Below are positions 9,201-16,509 of a stretch of 56,709 nt of DNA, piece after piece; position 1 is the first letter of the stretch, and the number at the start of each line of letters is the position of its first letter. The notes under the pieces were generated by a model. The model was not told the origin of the DNA. It saw nothing but the letters and a program-made list of their open reading frames with translations, and did not search any database. Source of the DNA: Candidatus Eiseniibacteriota bacterium (GTDB taxonomy: Bacteria; Eisenbacteria; RBG-16-71-46); assembly GCA_016223045.1 (NCBI GenBank), contig JACRPT010000048.1:1-56709 (forward strand), given 5' to 3'. A program made the position numbers and the translations under genes.

Positions 9201-9778
9201 GGCGCGCGGCCGCCTACGACCTGCGCGAATCGTCTCTCCCGATCTCATCCGAGGAGCTGTTCTCGGCCGCCACCCGCGTTCCCACTCCGCCGCCCCACGC
9301 CGCGGGCACGCTGGAGTCCATCACCATTCCCTACGGCGCGTGCAGCGGGCCGAGGTTCTACGCGCTCGTGACCAGGGACGCGGTACCGAACCGGTCCGGG
9401 ATGAGCGTGAGCCCGCACGGCGTGGCGACGCCGTGCCCGCCTCCAGAATGTGACAGCGTCGTGGCTGTCTTCCCGGGGGCGCAGCTCCCGCGCGCCGTCC
9501 ATCTTTCACCGCCGGCACCCAACCCGGCCGCCAGCGAGGTCGTGTTCCGCTTCGGGATCCCGCTGCAGGAGGACGGGACCAGCTTCGAGTTGGGGGTCTA
9601 TGACCTGGCCGGCCGTCTCGTGGCCAGGGTGGACCAGGGGACGAGTGCGGCGGGCTTCCACGCGCGCACGTGGGACCTGCGTTCGGCGGGCGGCGCGCGG
9701 GTGCGCGCGGGCCTCTACTTCGCGCGGCTGAGGCTCGGCCGCCACTCCCTCTCGCGGCCGCTGCTGGTGACACGGTGA
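6278..9778 (+). CDS. large secreted repeat protein with C-terminal FlgD-like/type-A sorting-like domain
   Basis: N-terminal signal peptide; recurrent D(G/S)xGGA(I/F)VAWxDGR and GxxPGWPAxG units; C-terminus SPPAPNPAASEVVFRFGIP...VYDLAGRLVARVDQG...WDLRSAGGARVRAGLYFARLRLG. Confidence 0.8.
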   Translation: MPHSLANRPPRALSVALLVALASAGTRAAAPDGITLAERFNETHDPPAVSSRSLPDLSVRWMTGVTPPVINSQWLIPYGYDALLHPPDPHGAAGPRGIIATVNRNISCYDKPGNPIWPTLDFQVFLAPLGPAEGSMVDPRAAYDPGTGRFYVIEAEYNDTDTYLDIAVSKSSNPTSSGPSDWFFYRVLTTEVVGGARYGGDYPGLGFDGQNLYVTYNMYFMPGFAFFKNCQIIVLDKAALISGTAIARSVFTPDGYGAGFTLQPATVIGASSPGSVAYFAEVPYWGTTTAVRIWALADPQGAGILTSTTVPAPDNGGQAEGAPQCAPGTVLISTFSPRAQGNAFWHAGSLWFCHTAGGSALGRGVVYYYRVATNGFPGGSPGLEESGAIDGGPGVWTYQPAVGANADGDVGLVYTQSSATICPTIMVAARKAAWSAFAPPQVLKEGTYYNATRDLWGNIARWGDYATVSGDPVDNSLWVSHEFAPDTQPDHWSTWWGNIVFDPGVSAWQTDGVPLRVSTTGVEAPAGVPDRAGGAIVAWRDGRNSVSRVFLQRVTGSGAKAPGWPANGVPATAGLRDAGTPALAPDDSGGAYVAWAIVGGADVLLQRITDSGTVAPGWPADGVALGTPGASPAIVADGTGGAFVAWQSSGIRLVRVRSTGAIAPGWPAGGLGLASSGALPQLVPDGAGGVIVAWTPGLRLQRVSGDGIAQWQSGGVSLGPGASPRMISDGQGGAVLAFQKWGAGSDLYALRISSAGAVATGWAAGGVVLCGAPSDQTGPVLVPDGTGGAIVAWKDARDDPGGVLGDIYALRVNGSGGIPPGWPANGMAICAAAGDQSAPAIAADSVGGAVVAWQDGRGSPGCTPPGCGEDIYFQRVTGLGTRDSTLAADGTVVCTAAGTQARPCLVGAARGAPIVAWEDGRLFPDCDPVCGSAVYAQQVRFDAVAPAAAILNALTTSCSETTVSWVAPGDDGMTGRAAAYDLRESSLPISSEELFSAATRVPTPPPHAAGTLESITIPYGACSGPRFYALVTRDAVPNRSGMSVSPHGVATPCPPPECDSVVAVFPGAQLPRAVHLSPPAPNPAASEVVFRFGIPLQEDGTSFELGVYDLAGRLVARVDQGTSAAGFHARTWDLRSAGGARVRAGLYFARLRLGRHSLSRPLLVTR

Positions 9779-9858
9779 GGGCAGGAAGCACGGACGGTTC
9801 TTGCGCGATGCGCTGTCGCAGCCTCCGGCACCCGGTCGCGCCCCGGCCCTGGAGGCGG

Positions 9859-9882
9859 CCGACCGGGGGGCGACCCGGTCGG
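9859..9882 (+). terminator. GC-rich hairpin CCGACCGGG-GGGCGA-CCCGGTCGG
   Basis: Perfect 9-bp inverted repeat just downstream of the 6278 gene. Confidence 0.5.
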
Positions 9883-9885
9883 GCG

Positions 9886-9904
9886 GGACCGCAGGCGGTC
9901 CTTT
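9886..9904 (+). terminator. short hairpin GGACC-N6-GGTCC followed by TTT
   Basis: Inverted repeat plus short T-run between two secreted-protein genes. Confidence 0.4.
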
Positions 9905-9986
9905 GGTAGTACTGGCCCCGCTGAGGGCGGTGGTAGGATGGGTGCGTTCCTCTCCCCCGATCACCCGCCGCAAGAGGAGGCCGATC

Positions 9987-11714
9987 ATGCGCCGCCGACG
10001 CACCAAACTCGTCGCGACCGCCGCCGCGGCCGTCGCGTTCATCACCCTGCAGCTCGCAAGTCCCACTCCGGCGCGCTGCGCCGATGGCTTCCCGGTGGCC
10101 ACCACCCCCGAGCAGAACGTCCGGCAGGCGATGGTCTGGGATGGGGCCGACGGTGTGCTCGTGAGTTGGCTCCGCAAGATCGACAACTCGTCACGACCGT
10201 GCAGGCTGTACGTGACGAAGCTCGACCGGACGACGGGAGTCCGGATGTGGGATCACGACCTGCTCGTCTCGGACTTCGCGAACGTGAACTCAGCCGTGGC
10301 GATGGCTTCGGATGGCGGCAGGGGCGCCATCGTCGCGTGGGCGGACGCGAACTACGTGCTGTTCGCGCAGCGCGTAAGAGGCTCCGGCGACACCGCGTGG
10401 CCGCGGGCGACCAGGGTGTCCGCGAGCCCATTCCCCACCATCTGGCCGCTCGCGGTCGGGGACGAGGAGGGAGGCGCGATCATCGCGTGGACGGATTTCC
10501 ACAGCTCAGGTTCCGCGAACGTGTACGCGCAGCGGGTGAATCACGGGGGCGCGCTGTACTGGCGCCCCGGTGGAGTGATGCTCGGCTCCACGTCCGGGAT
10601 GGAGGCCGTGGGAGGCGGCAAGAACGAGATGCAGTCCGACGGCGCGGGCGGTGCCATCGTCACCTGGAAGGGCACGCGGAACGGCCTGGCCCAGATCTAC
10701 GCCCAGCGGATCTCGGGCGCGGGCGCCGTTCGCTGGGCGCCCGCCGGTGTGCGCGTCGCGCCGAGCGTGCGCACTCAGCAGCCAGGCACGCTGGTGGCCA
10801 CGCCCGATGGCGGGGCGATCGTGGCGTTCAGTGAGACCGAGACCGCCGAGGGCAGCGACCTCGATCTGCTCGCCGCGGGGCTCGCGCCCGACGGCACCCC
10901 GCGCTGGCCGGGCGGCGCACGGGTGGTGGGCGGCGCGCCCAGGTCGCAGCGCAACGTGGTGGGGCTGTCGGATGGTCTGGGCGGGGCGTTCCTGGCATGG
11001 GACGACTTCCGCCCGCTGAGATCCGGGGGGCTCGCGCTGCCGCACGTGTTCGCCCAGCACCTGGACGCGGACGGGTCGCCGCTGTGGCAGCAGAACGGCG
11101 TGCACATGGGTGGAGCGCCGGCGGGCGGGCTGGAGAGCGCGGCCGCGATCGCGGCGGATGACCGGGGCGGATTCTGGCTGACGTGGGCCGAGATGCAGGA
11201 CCTCGTGCCCGACGCGATCGACATCCGCGCCGGCCGCTTCCTCGCCACCGGGAGGCCGGCCGACGGCATGCCCCGGGGAGGCTTCACGATCTGCGATGAG
11301 GCCGGCAATCAGAGCGCGCCCTTCATCGTGTCCCTGGGCGGGTCGCAGGTGATGCTGGACTGGGTGGACGAGCGCGATGGGAGCGGCGACATCGACCTCT
11401 ATGCCTGGGTCAACCCGACGCCGCGGGTCGTGAGCCCTCTGGCGAAGAGCGGGCACCAGCGCCTTCCGTCTCTGGTCCCGCGCATGCGCGCGGGCGGCCT
11501 GGAGGTGGAGTTCGAGGTGACGGAGCCCGGGTCCGTGACTCTCACGGTGTGCGACCTGCAGGGACGAGCCGTCCGCCGCACGTCCATCGAAGCAGGCCCC
11601 GGCCGTCACACGTTCGCGATCGCCAGGGACGGCCTGCCGGGTGCAGGGATCTACTTCCTGCGGATGGATCAGCGCGGCCAGTCGGTGACCCGGAAGGTGC
11701 TGATCGTTCGCTGA
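9987..11714 (+). CDS. secreted repeat protein related to the preceding gene, FlgD-like C-terminal domain
   Basis: [11 protein letters not shown]; signal peptide MRRRRTKLVATAAAAVAFITLQLASPTPARC; GGRGAIVAWAD, GGAIIAWTD, GAGGAIVTWKGTRN units; C-terminus VTLTVCDLQGRAVRRTSIEAGPGRHTF...GAGIYFLRMDQRGQSVTRKVLIVR. Confidence 0.8.
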   Translation: MRRRRTKLVATAAAAVAFITLQLASPTPARCADGFPVATTPEQNVRQAMVWDGADGVLVSWLRKIDNSSRPCRLYVTKLDRTTGVRMWDHDLLVSDFANVNSAVAMASDGGRGAIVAWADANYVLFAQRVRGSGDTAWPRATRVSASPFPTIWPLAVGDEEGGAIIAWTDFHSSGSANVYAQRVNHGGALYWRPGGVMLGSTSGMEAVGGGKNEMQSDGAGGAIVTWKGTRNGLAQIYAQRISGAGAVRWAPAGVRVAPSVRTQQPGTLVATPDGGAIVAFSETETAEGSDLDLLAAGLAPDGTPRWPGGARVVGGAPRSQRNVVGLSDGLGGAFLAWDDFRPLRSGGLALPHVFAQHLDADGSPLWQQNGVHMGGAPAGGLESAAAIAADDRGGFWLTWAEMQDLVPDAIDIRAGRFLATGRPADGMPRGGFTICDEAGNQSAPFIVSLGGSQVMLDWVDERDGSGDIDLYAWVNPTPRVVSPLAKSGHQRLPSLVPRMRAGGLEVEFEVTEPGSVTLTVCDLQGRAVRRTSIEAGPGRHTFAIARDGLPGAGIYFLRMDQRGQSVTRKVLIVR

Positions 11715-11769
11715 ACTCGCGGCCCGCGGCTACACCAGGACAGGCGCCAGCACGAGCGCGGGGCCGACT

Positions 11770-12675
11770 GTGCTACCCTGCCGCCCCGTGTTCGACCACC
11801 CGCCCATCCAGATTGGTGAGCCGGCCCGAAGCCCCATCGCCGGGTTGAGCTGGCAGGACCGACTCGAGCGGCTGCGCGCGGAGATCGCCGCTCTGGCTCG
11901 CGTCGTCGTGGCCTACTCGGGCGGCGTGGACTCGAGCCTGCTCCTGCGGGTGGCCCACGAGGTGCTCGGGGGGCGGGCGGTCGGGGCGATCGGGCGGTCG
12001 GACTCCTACGCCGCGCGTGAGCTGCGGCTGGCGCTCGAGCAGGCCGCCACGTTCGGGGCGCGGGTCGAGGTGGTGACCACCGGCGAGCTGGCCGACCCGG
12101 CGTTCCGCTCGAACCCGGTCAACCGCTGCTATCACTGCAAGAACGAGCTTTTCCGCGAGCTCTCCGGGGTCGCGACGCGGCTGGGTGCGGCCGCCATCCT
12201 GGAGGGCACGATCGCCGACGACATCGCCGACTGGCGCCCCGGGCGGCGCGCCGCCGCCGAGCGGGGGGTGCGCTCGCCGCTGGCGGAGCTGGGATTCACC
12301 AAGCGCGACGTGCGCGCGGCGGCCGCGAGCTACGGGCTCGCCAGCCGCGACAAGCCGGCCTCGCCGTGCCTCGCCTCGCGCATCCCCTACGGTGTGGAGA
12401 TCACGCGGGAGAACCTGGAGATGGTCGAGCGGGCGGAGGAGCTGCTGCGTTCGCTGGGGTTTGCGGAGCTGCGCGTGCGTCACCACGGCGACACGGCGCG
12501 CATCGAGGTGCCGCTCGCGGAGCTGTCGCGCCTGCTCGAGCCCGGGGTGCGCGAGCGCATCGTCGCGGGCCTCAAGGCCGCCGGCTACCGTTACGTGACC
12601 CTCGACCTGGAGGGCCTCCGTTCGGGCAGCCTGAACGCGGCGCTTCCACCCGGGGACCCGGGGTCAACGGATTGA
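11770..12675 (+). CDS. larE: ATP-dependent sacrificial sulfur transferase LarE (likely start GTG at 11788)
   Basis: VVVAYSGGVDSSLLLRVAHEVLG, NPVNRCYHCKNELF, LEGTIADDIADWRPGR, ASPCLASRIPYG. Confidence 0.92.
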   Translation: MLPCRPVFDHPPIQIGEPARSPIAGLSWQDRLERLRAEIAALARVVVAYSGGVDSSLLLRVAHEVLGGRAVGAIGRSDSYAARELRLALEQAATFGARVEVVTTGELADPAFRSNPVNRCYHCKNELFRELSGVATRLGAAAILEGTIADDIADWRPGRRAAAERGVRSPLAELGFTKRDVRAAAASYGLASRDKPASPCLASRIPYGVEITRENLEMVERAEELLRSLGFAELRVRHHGDTARIEVPLAELSRLLEPGVRERIVAGLKAAGYRYVTLDLEGLRSGSLNAALPPGDPGSTD

Positions 12676-12871
12676 AAATAGCGGGAACCGCCGCGACGAG
12701 GGGACGGGTATTAGGAACGCGCCCCACGAGGCGGCGGCACAGCAAGCGATCTTCGCTGGGATCGTCGGTGCCCCGGGCCTCACGGTACCGGAACAGCCGA
12801 TGGACCCCGGCCCGATCGCTCGGCCCGGAACCATCGGCGTCTGTGTCTTCGCCCGAAAGGGAGGGTAGGGG

Positions 12872-13117
12872 ATGAATGGCTCGAAGCCGGCGCGGAGCCG
12901 GGGGCCCCGCAAGGCTCCCGAAGCCGATCTGGGGTTCAGCTGGGGCCCGGTGAACAGTGTCTTTCTGGGCCTCGGGGTGGGGCTGCTGGCGATGGGTTAT
13001 GTGGCCCTGTCGAGGGGCTCCGTCACCCTGGCGCCGGTGCTCCTGGTGCTCGGCTACATCGGCCTGATCCCGGCATCCCTCCTGATCCGTGGGCGGAAGG
13101 AAGGTAAGGGCGAATAG
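12872..13117 (+). CDS. small two-helix membrane protein, function unknown
   Basis: SD GGGAGGGTAGGGG; MNGSKPARSRGPRKAPEADLGFSWGPVNSVFLGLGVGLLAMGYVALSRGSVTLAPVLLVLGYIGLIPASLLIRGRK. Confidence 0.7.
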   Translation: MNGSKPARSRGPRKAPEADLGFSWGPVNSVFLGLGVGLLAMGYVALSRGSVTLAPVLLVLGYIGLIPASLLIRGRKEGKGE

Positions 13118-13183
13118 CTCAGCTGGCAGAGCACTTGCCTTACACGCAAGGGGTCACAGGTTCGAGCCCTGTTTCGCCCACCA
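13108..13183 (+). tRNA. tRNA-Val (anticodon UAC), CCA encoded
   Basis: GGGCGAA acceptor pairs with TTCGCCC; anticodon stem CTTGC/GCAAG with loop CTTACAC; GGTTCGAGCC T-arm; ACCA end. Confidence 0.95.
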
Positions 13184-13294
13184 GTGGGGTGCACTGGGGG
13201 ACCGGTCGAAGGGGAGACGCCCGGGCAGCGGAGCCGGGGTCCTGGAGCGGCCGGATGGAATCGGCAGAGGAGCCGTTCGAGGCCAAAAACTTTC

Positions 13295-13324
13295 TTGACA
13301 AGGCGTTAGCACGGAAACTAGACT
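13295..13324 (+). promoter_or_regulatory. sigma70-like promoter TTGACA-N18-TAGACT
   Basis: Direct reading; upstream of the 13500 gene with a ~170-nt leader. Confidence 0.65.
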
Positions 13325-13499
13325 TCTAGCGTCTTGGAAGGCCTTGCCAACGCGAAAGATAACCTCGCCTGGAACCTCGAACTCGCACTCTCTATAGAAG
13401 AGTCCCGAAAGGAGGTGGCTCGCAGCCTGACCTGATTGCTTGCAACTGAGCCTTGCCTGATTTCAGCAACAGGGGTGACCCATCTATGGAGGTGCAACA

Positions 13500-14153
13500 A
13501 TGACTGGTTTGGTTCGCAAGGCCACGCTCCTTACGGCGTGTGGGATGCTGGTGGCCGCCGCCGTCATGGCCGGCGTCCCCAGCCCGATCAACTCGACTAA
13601 GCCCAGCTACATCGACGTGGTTGGCACGAACTCGGGCGTGCCGGACCCCTACGGCACCTTCACGATCGTGGTGCGCGATCTCGGCAGCAACCCGATCGCG
13701 AACAGCCAGGTCGTGCTCGACTTCCTCGCCTGCACGGACATGAACCTCTGCGGGGATGCGGTCGCGGGGCAGACCCTCGATTGCCCGACCCGGACGGTGC
13801 GTGGCTTCACCGACGGCACCGGTTCGATCACCTTCACTGTCGTCGGCGCCGCCAAGAACCTGGGCGCGGCGGCGGGTCCGGGGGCTGGCTGCGTCAACAT
13901 TCTGGCCGACGGCGTGAGCCTGATTCATGCGACCGCGACGGAGATTGATGAGAACGGCGCCATCAGCACGAACGGCGTCGAGGTCACCGACCTCTCGGCG
14001 TGGCTGAAGGACCTGGGCACCGGCTTCTACTTCGGCCGCTCGGACTTCAACCATCTGGGCTCGGTGGACATCGTGGACCTGAGCGTGTGGCTGGGTCGCC
14101 TGGGCACCGGCCAGTCGGCTTCGGGCTGCTTGAGCAACATTTACTGCCTGTGA
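13500..14153 (+). CDS. secreted protein with C-terminal dockerin-like duplicated Ca-binding-type repeats
   Basis: SD GGAGGTG; signal peptide; C-terminus IDENGAISTNGVEVTDLSAWLKDLGTG...DFNHLGSVDIVDLSVWLGRLGTG. Confidence 0.7.
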   Translation: MTGLVRKATLLTACGMLVAAAVMAGVPSPINSTKPSYIDVVGTNSGVPDPYGTFTIVVRDLGSNPIANSQVVLDFLACTDMNLCGDAVAGQTLDCPTRTVRGFTDGTGSITFTVVGAAKNLGAAAGPGAGCVNILADGVSLIHATATEIDENGAISTNGVEVTDLSAWLKDLGTGFYFGRSDFNHLGSVDIVDLSVWLGRLGTGQSASGCLSNIYCL

Positions 14154-14301
14154 TGTAGCAGCAAGGGTCGTATGCACCAACCAAGGATCTTCGGCAGCGA
14201 CTAAGATGATTCGGAAGGTGGTGATGGACCGACCCCAAACAGACTCTGAGACGAGAAGCACGGGAAATGCTGTTCCCCCTTACCCCCCTAGTGAGTAGTT
14301 C

Positions 14302-15072
14302 TTGGAGGCAGCAATGAAGAAGACTCTCCTGCTCAGCGGACTTCTCCTCGCTCTCACAGCTTCCATGGCGCTGGCAGCCAGTCCTGGCGGCGGCATCAAC
14401 TTCGCGTGGGGCGCCGGTTGTTGGCCGGAGAACCCGGTCAACCTGAAGACCTTCGCGTGCACCAGCAACACGCTTTCCGGCGCGATCATGACGGGTTCGT
14501 TTGCCCCGTCCATTGACCAGCCGGACTTCGTGGGCATCGAGGTGGTGGTGGATCTGCAGTCCAGTTCGGCCTCGCTCCCGAACTGGTGGCAGTTCTTCAA
14601 CGCCGGCTCGTGCCGCGCGACGGCGCTCTCCACTTCGGCTGATTTCACGGCCGCGCCGCAGATTTCCTGCGTTGACCCGTACCTCGGTCTCGCGGCTGGT
14701 GGCATTGCTGCCTACCAGACCACGACGACCGCGCCGCCGGTGCCGAACGGCCTCCCGAACGCGGCCCGTCTCAAGGTCGCCTACGCTCTGGCGGACCCGA
14801 GCGGTCTGTCTATGGCCACCGAGTACTACGGCTTCAAGGCCACGATGAATGGCACGAAGTCCACGGGCACCGGTGCGTGCGCCGGCTGCTTGACGGCGGT
14901 CTGTATCGTCCTGAACGAGATCAAGTCGGCCGGGAACGCGGGCAGTGTCGCCCGGAACACCACGCCGATGGCGAACACCGCCCTCGGCTGGCAGGCTCGC
15001 GACGCCGTGTACTGCGCCGCTACGCCGACCCACAATGCGACGTGGGGCCAGGTGAAGAGTCTGTACCGGTAG
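14302..15072 (+). CDS. secreted Cys-rich protein, WWQF/TWGQVKSLYR family member 1
   Basis: SD GGAGG; MKKTLLLSGLLLALTASMALA signal; GGGINFAWGAGCWPE...LPNWWQFFNAGSCRATALS...EYYGF...CAGC...LNEIK...NATWGQVKSLYR*. Confidence 0.9.
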   Translation: MEAAMKKTLLLSGLLLALTASMALAASPGGGINFAWGAGCWPENPVNLKTFACTSNTLSGAIMTGSFAPSIDQPDFVGIEVVVDLQSSSASLPNWWQFFNAGSCRATALSTSADFTAAPQISCVDPYLGLAAGGIAAYQTTTTAPPVPNGLPNAARLKVAYALADPSGLSMATEYYGFKATMNGTKSTGTGACAGCLTAVCIVLNEIKSAGNAGSVARNTTPMANTALGWQARDAVYCAATPTHNATWGQVKSLYR

Positions 15073-15095
15073 TCCAGGCAGTAGGCTTCAAGCAG

Positions 15096-15126
15096 CGGGC
15101 GGCCGTCGCCAGACGGTCGCCCGTTT
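15096..15126 (+). terminator. hairpin CGGGCGGCCGTC-GCCA-GACGGTCGCCCG + TTT
   Basis: 12-bp stem with one G-T wobble, T-run, directly downstream of family member 1. Confidence 0.75.
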
Positions 15127-15184
15127 GCCATTCGGCGGGACCGTGCTGCCCGGCCCCCGGCCCGCATCCAGCCCGCGGCCCGCA

Positions 15185-15340
15185 CGGGCCGATTCTCGTC
15201 TTCCCGTCCCCGTCCCCGTCCTCGCCTTCTGGCCCGTCCCTCGTCTTCCTGTCCCGTCCCTCGTCTTCTGGCCCGGCCCCTCGTCCAGGTCCGCCTCCCG
15301 TCGCCCGCTGCTCGTTCCCTCCCGTCTCCCCCGGCGGGAG
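15185..15340. repeat. polypyrimidine (C/T) tract with ~20-bp direct repeats CCCGTCCCTCGTCTTC
   Basis: 16-bp exact copies at 15233-15248 and 15253-15268 inside a strongly C/T-biased stretch. Confidence 0.7.
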
Positions 15341-15674
15341 CGGGGCGGATGCCCCGGCCGCCGGGGCGGCCCGCCCGGCCAGCGACCGCGCCGGTCGCCG
15401 AAAAGTGGTCGCCGGGTCACCATTTCACGTCGGTTCGGGCGGAATCTGCGCTAGAATCAATGCGGCCACGGAAGTGCTCCGTACGGTCGCCCGGTATCAG
15501 GCGGACGGCCGCCGTCACCTTTCGAATGGACCCGACGGGCTGTCCCGGCGGGCCCGCGCATCCTGCGACCCCCAACGACAAGGTGGTGAAGCCGCGAACC
15601 CATTCCAGACCCTTCCGGCTGCTGCGTCCCGCTGGTCCCCCGTTCTTCTCAGACCTCGCATCGTGGAGGCAGTC

Positions 15675-16418
15675 ATGAAGAAGACCCTGCTCATCACCGG
15701 TGCCCTGCTCGCGCTCACGTGTTCGCTCGCGACGGCCGGTGGCATCAACTTCACCTGGGGCCTGGGCTGCTGGCCCGAGACCCCGGCGTCGCTCGAGTTC
15801 TTCGCCTGTGACGTGAACACCGGCAACCACCTGGCGACCGCGTCGTTCGTCGTCAGCGCGAGCCAGCCCACCTTCGTGGGCATCGAGGCGGTCGTGGACA
15901 TCCAGGCCGCGTCGCCGGCGCTCCCCGACTGGTGGCAGTTCTCCAACCCCGGCTCGTGCCGTCAGACCTCGCTGTCGGTGTCTGCGGACTTCACGGCGGC
16001 TCCGAACATCATCTGCGTGGATCCGTGGATGGGTCTGGCCGCCGGCGGCATCGCGGCCTACCAGACCGTGACCACCGTGCCTGCCGTGCCGAGCGGCCTG
16101 CCGAACTCCGCCCGTCTCAAGCTGGCCGAGGCGCTGGCCGATCCCCCGCCCGGTGGCATCCTGGCGGGTCCCGAGTACTACGGCTTCCGCATGACCATCA
16201 ACAACGCGAAGACCGTGGGCGCGACCGTGTGCGCGGGCTGCGCGGTCCCGGTGTGCCTCGCTCTCAACGAGATCAAGGCTGCGCCGCGCTTCGGCATCGC
16301 CGAGCGGATCGCCACCCCGATGGCGAATCAGCTGCTGTCGTGGAACGGCGGTTCGGACTGCGGCGCCACCGCGACGCAGAACAAGACCTGGGGCCAGGTC
16401 AAGAGCCTGTACCGGTAG
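15675..16418 (+). CDS. secreted Cys-rich protein, WWQF/TWGQVKSLYR family member 2
   Basis: SD GGAGG; MKKTLLITGALLALTCSLATAGGINFTWGLGCWPE...LPDWWQFSNPGSCRQT...EYYGF...CAGC...LNEIK...NKTWGQVKSLYR*. Confidence 0.9.
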   Translation: MKKTLLITGALLALTCSLATAGGINFTWGLGCWPETPASLEFFACDVNTGNHLATASFVVSASQPTFVGIEAVVDIQAASPALPDWWQFSNPGSCRQTSLSVSADFTAAPNIICVDPWMGLAAGGIAAYQTVTTVPAVPSGLPNSARLKLAEALADPPPGGILAGPEYYGFRMTINNAKTVGATVCAGCAVPVCLALNEIKAAPRFGIAERIATPMANQLLSWNGGSDCGATATQNKTWGQVKSLYR

Positions 16419-16440
16419 CCCGATCACGAGAGAGGTTGCG

Positions 16441-16475
16441 CGGGCGGCCGTCGCGAGACGGCCGCCCGTCGCTTT
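16441..16475 (+). terminator. perfect 12-bp hairpin CGGGCGGCCGTC-GCGA-GACGGCCGCCCG then GTCGCTTT
   Basis: Perfect inverted repeat with GNRA tetraloop directly downstream of family member 2. Confidence 0.75.
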
Positions 16476-16509
16476 GCCCGCCGCGCGCGCTCGGCTAGAA
16501 TGCCGCGCG

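Noticed and set aside
13325-13499. Possible riboswitch in the long leader of the dockerin-like gene
   Set aside because: No known aptamer consensus could be recognised by eye; would need an Rfam/CMfinder search.
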